8,020 nt of DNA from Bacillota bacterium (lineage in GTDB: Bacteria > Bacillota > Bacilli > Bacillales_B > DSM-18226). The notes under the pieces were generated by a model. That model searched no databases. It saw only the letters and a program-made list of their open reading frames with translations, and was not told the origin of the DNA. The first letter of the stretch is position 1, and every line of letters starts with the position of its first letter. Shown one piece after another: positions 6,652-8,020 of the stretch. The translations under genes and the position numbers were made by a program. The stretch is from the NCBI GenBank assembly GCA_030705665.1, contig JAUZQA010000173.1:1-8020 (forward strand), given 5' to 3'.

Positions 6652-6700
6652 ACCTCATTTACTTATGATAAGGTTCACCGCTATAGATGCTAAATTTGCT
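6652..6700 (+). repeat. 48-bp interspersed hairpin repeat, copy 4 (degenerate 3' arm)
   Basis: The first 29 bases match copy 2 at all but one position (ACCTCATTTACTTATGATA, then AGGTTCACCG). The second half has small insertions and its terminal arm has changed to TAAATTTGCT, so the outer stem no longer closes. Four A residues precede it, as at copies 2 and 3. It lies between the convergent permease and DoxX genes, each of which has another hairpin nearby. Confidence 0.75.
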
Positions 6701-6787
6701 ACTTAACAATCGGGTCGTTTGCTGAAGACTATTCTTATTCTAAAACCAATCAAATTCCAACTAAAAAAATTCAGATATGTTCATAAA

Positions 6788-6822
6788 GGAGACTCGTTTT
6801 AAAAATGAGTCCCCCTTTTTTT
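6788..6822. terminator. Hairpin with T-run, probably bidirectional terminator
   Basis: GACTC (6791-6795) pairs with GAGTC (6807-6811). The stem is extended inward by a wobble and three T-A pairs and outward by GG/CC across one mismatch. Seven T residues (6816-6822) follow on the plus strand, making it strongest in that direction. On the minus strand it lies 55 bp past the DoxX gene stop and is followed only by CTTTATG, so it may also end that transcript, less efficiently. Confidence 0.65.
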
Positions 6823-6876
6823 ACGATTCTATTTAATTTCTTTTACCTGTAATTATTGCGATTGCCTTCCTATCGT

Positions 6877-7398
6877 TTAGGCACTGTGTTTAACAGAATT
6901 GATAGTATCTTTTTCTTTACCAGCAAATTTATGAATAAATGGGATCACCCAACGGTCTAAACCGATACGACCTGCATTGAACCCTGCAGATAAGATAATC
7001 ACGCCTAGAAGAATGTCTAATGGGTTGGATGATACAACACCAGCCATTACATATGAGAAGTTCATCACAAGACCAAAGAATGCAGCGGCAGTTGTTAAGC
7101 ACCCAAGGATTAAGCCTAAGCCTACTAAAAACTCACCGTAAGGAACAAGGACATTGAAAAGATGCGCATTTGGTAAGGCAAAATGCTGTAAGAAACCTAC
7201 ATAATTAGGATATTCAACTGCTTTTGCAGGACTTAGAACTGGATTATGAATAGCTCCTGCTAAGAATCCACTTGCATCAAATTTACCGCCAGATATTTTT
7301 TCAAAGCCAGCCAACATGAATTCATAACCAACGTATAAACGAATGATCGTAAGAATATAGGCTGCTGTTTTATTTTCTCTAAGAAATTTGTTAAACAT
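6877..7398 (-). CDS. DoxX-family integral membrane protein
   Basis: This 173-residue protein has four predicted membrane spans (about 13-31, 80-100, 102-122, 127-144). It shows the DoxX pattern of an early RLYVGYEFMLAGFEKI segment, a PYGEFLVGLGLILG segment and a NFSYVMAGVVSSNP segment, with a long extramembrane loop between spans 1 and 2. DoxX/DoxD relatives include the small subunit of archaeal thiosulfate:quinone oxidoreductase and Bacillus CatD, tied to quinone or redox stress; the precise role of this member is unknown. ATG (7396-7398) is preceded by AAAAGGGG (minus strand, 7407-7414) at 8 nt. The tail is charged and ends NSVKHSA. It appears monocistronic, convergent with the BenE permease gene; no thiosulfate or catechol enzyme is adjacent. 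Confidence 0.85.
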   Translation of the reverse strand: MFNKFLRENKTAAYILTIIRLYVGYEFMLAGFEKISGGKFDASGFLAGAIHNPVLSPAKAVEYPNYVGFLQHFALPNAHLFNVLVPYGEFLVGLGLILGCLTTAAAFFGLVMNFSYVMAGVVSSNPLDILLGVIILSAGFNAGRIGLDRWVIPFIHKFAGKEKDTINSVKHSA

Positions 7399-7418
7399 AT
7401 AAAAGACCCCTTTTCTAA

Positions 7419-7454
7419 AATCAATATTATTAACTTGATTACATTGTTATTATA
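7419..7454 (-). promoter_or_regulatory. Promoter -10 and inverted repeat upstream of the DoxX gene
   Basis: On the minus strand TATAAT lies at 7449-7454 with no good -35 visible. Directly downstream, AATCAA (7419-7424) and TTGATT (7435-7440) form a perfect 6-bp inverted repeat with a 10-bp spacer. The expected transcription start, near 7442, is at its edge, a typical repressor-site position. The operator role is inferred only. Confidence 0.4.
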
Positions 7455-7679
7455 GATCTTTTTTCTTTAACGGAGAGTACTATGTCCAACAATTCACATA
7501 TAGTTCAAAAAGGATTGAACATTTATTGTCATGATTCGTTACCTTTTTAAATTTGGACTTTTCACAAAACATCTACAATTCCTTCCGCCTTTCCTTAGAA
7601 AGAAACGATATAATACAAATAGTCCTCTCAAATTCTCTCTTAAATTCCTCGATTTAAAAATTCCCCAGAAAGTTGGTCG

Positions 7680-8020
7680 ATGTCTATGATTAGAAGAAGA
7701 AAGAAATCAAAGCAGCACCCTCCAATGAAACCTCAAGTTCGGGTTAAAACCATTCCTATTAAGGATGAAAAAGAGCGGCAGCAAATTTTTATGGATTTAG
7801 CTACTAGTTCAGAGTTTGACATGAGGCACCGAGGTGTTTTTGAGTATTATGGGAAAGATTTAATTACCTACAAACGCGAAAAACCTTCTGACCAAGAGCG
7901 CAACGAATTTCTCCGGATTTTCTCCAAATTTATGACCGATTGTTTAGAAGATAACTGCCCTTCTTCCTGGAAACATTGTCAGCCATCCTTTTGGGAAGAA
8001 TTAATTCTCACTTTCTACCC
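7680..8020 (+). CDS. Hypothetical protein, N-terminal part (right-truncated by window edge)
   Basis: The frame is open from ATG 7680 to the end of the window (113 residues visible). An in-frame TAA at 7641-7643 limits how far upstream it can start; ATG 7686 is an alternative. AGAAAG at 7666-7671 is only a weak ribosome binding site. The N-terminus is strongly basic (MSMIRRRKKSKQ), followed by a polar, probably alpha-helical region with a cysteine group (about residues 88, 93 and 100) and several tryptophan and phenylalanine residues near the edge. There is no signal peptide or membrane span. A TATAAT box at 7609-7614 could be its -10, though no convincing -35 precedes it. I do not recognise the family. 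Codon choice and uninterrupted length support a real gene. Confidence 0.6.
   Translation, partial: MSMIRRRKKSKQHPPMKPQVRVKTIPIKDEKERQQIFMDLATSSEFDMRHRGVFEYYGKDLITYKREKPSDQERNEFLRIFSKFMTDCLEDNCPSSWKHCQPSFWEELILTFY

Noticed and set aside
375..6700. Interpretation of the four repeats as a CRISPR or phage array
   Set aside because: Spacing is over 1 kb and irregular, whole genes lie between the copies, and no cas genes or uniform spacers occur.

Overview
The window is AT-rich DNA with Bacillus-type signals: GGAGG-like ribosome binding sites about 7-8 nt before starts, TTG and GTG starts, and dense intrinsic terminators. Its gene families (YjeM-type APC transporter, BenE permease, LysR regulator, DoxX, LLM monooxygenase) also fit. 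I infer a chromosomal segment of a Bacillaceae species and cannot fix the genus. All assignments are by eye; nothing was searched.

Layout. 3-419 (+): end of an unrecognised protein, open at the left edge. 497-1579 (-): LLM-class flavin-dependent monooxygenase. 1940-3463 (-): YjeM-type amino-acid transporter, followed by three hairpins in tandem. 3464-4314: long intergenic stretch with no convincing gene. 4315-5184 (-): LysR-type regulator, divergent from 5304-6551 (+), a BenE-family benzoate/proton symporter. 6877-7398 (-): DoxX-family membrane protein. 7680-8020 (+): start of an unrecognised protein, open at the right edge.

Function. The only clear functional unit is the LysR/BenE divergent pair, probably uptake of benzoate or a related aromatic acid under control of the neighbouring regulator; no catabolic enzymes are visible beside it. 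The monooxygenase, YjeM-type transporter and DoxX protein appear to be single-gene transcription units with their own terminators.

The most unusual feature is a 48-bp interspersed element present four times (375-422, 1823-1870, 4134-4181, 6652-6700), always in the same orientation and always at or just beyond the 3' end of a gene. Its consensus folds as a symmetric hairpin: 10-bp outer stem, 7/7 internal loop, 5-bp inner stem, 4-nt loop. Copies 2-4 have an A-run on the left, which on the minus strand reads as the T-run of an intrinsic terminator. Copy 1 encodes the last 14 residues and the stop codon of the left-edge gene. I do not recognise this element by name. No CRISPR array, defence system, insertion sequence, rRNA or tRNA was seen.
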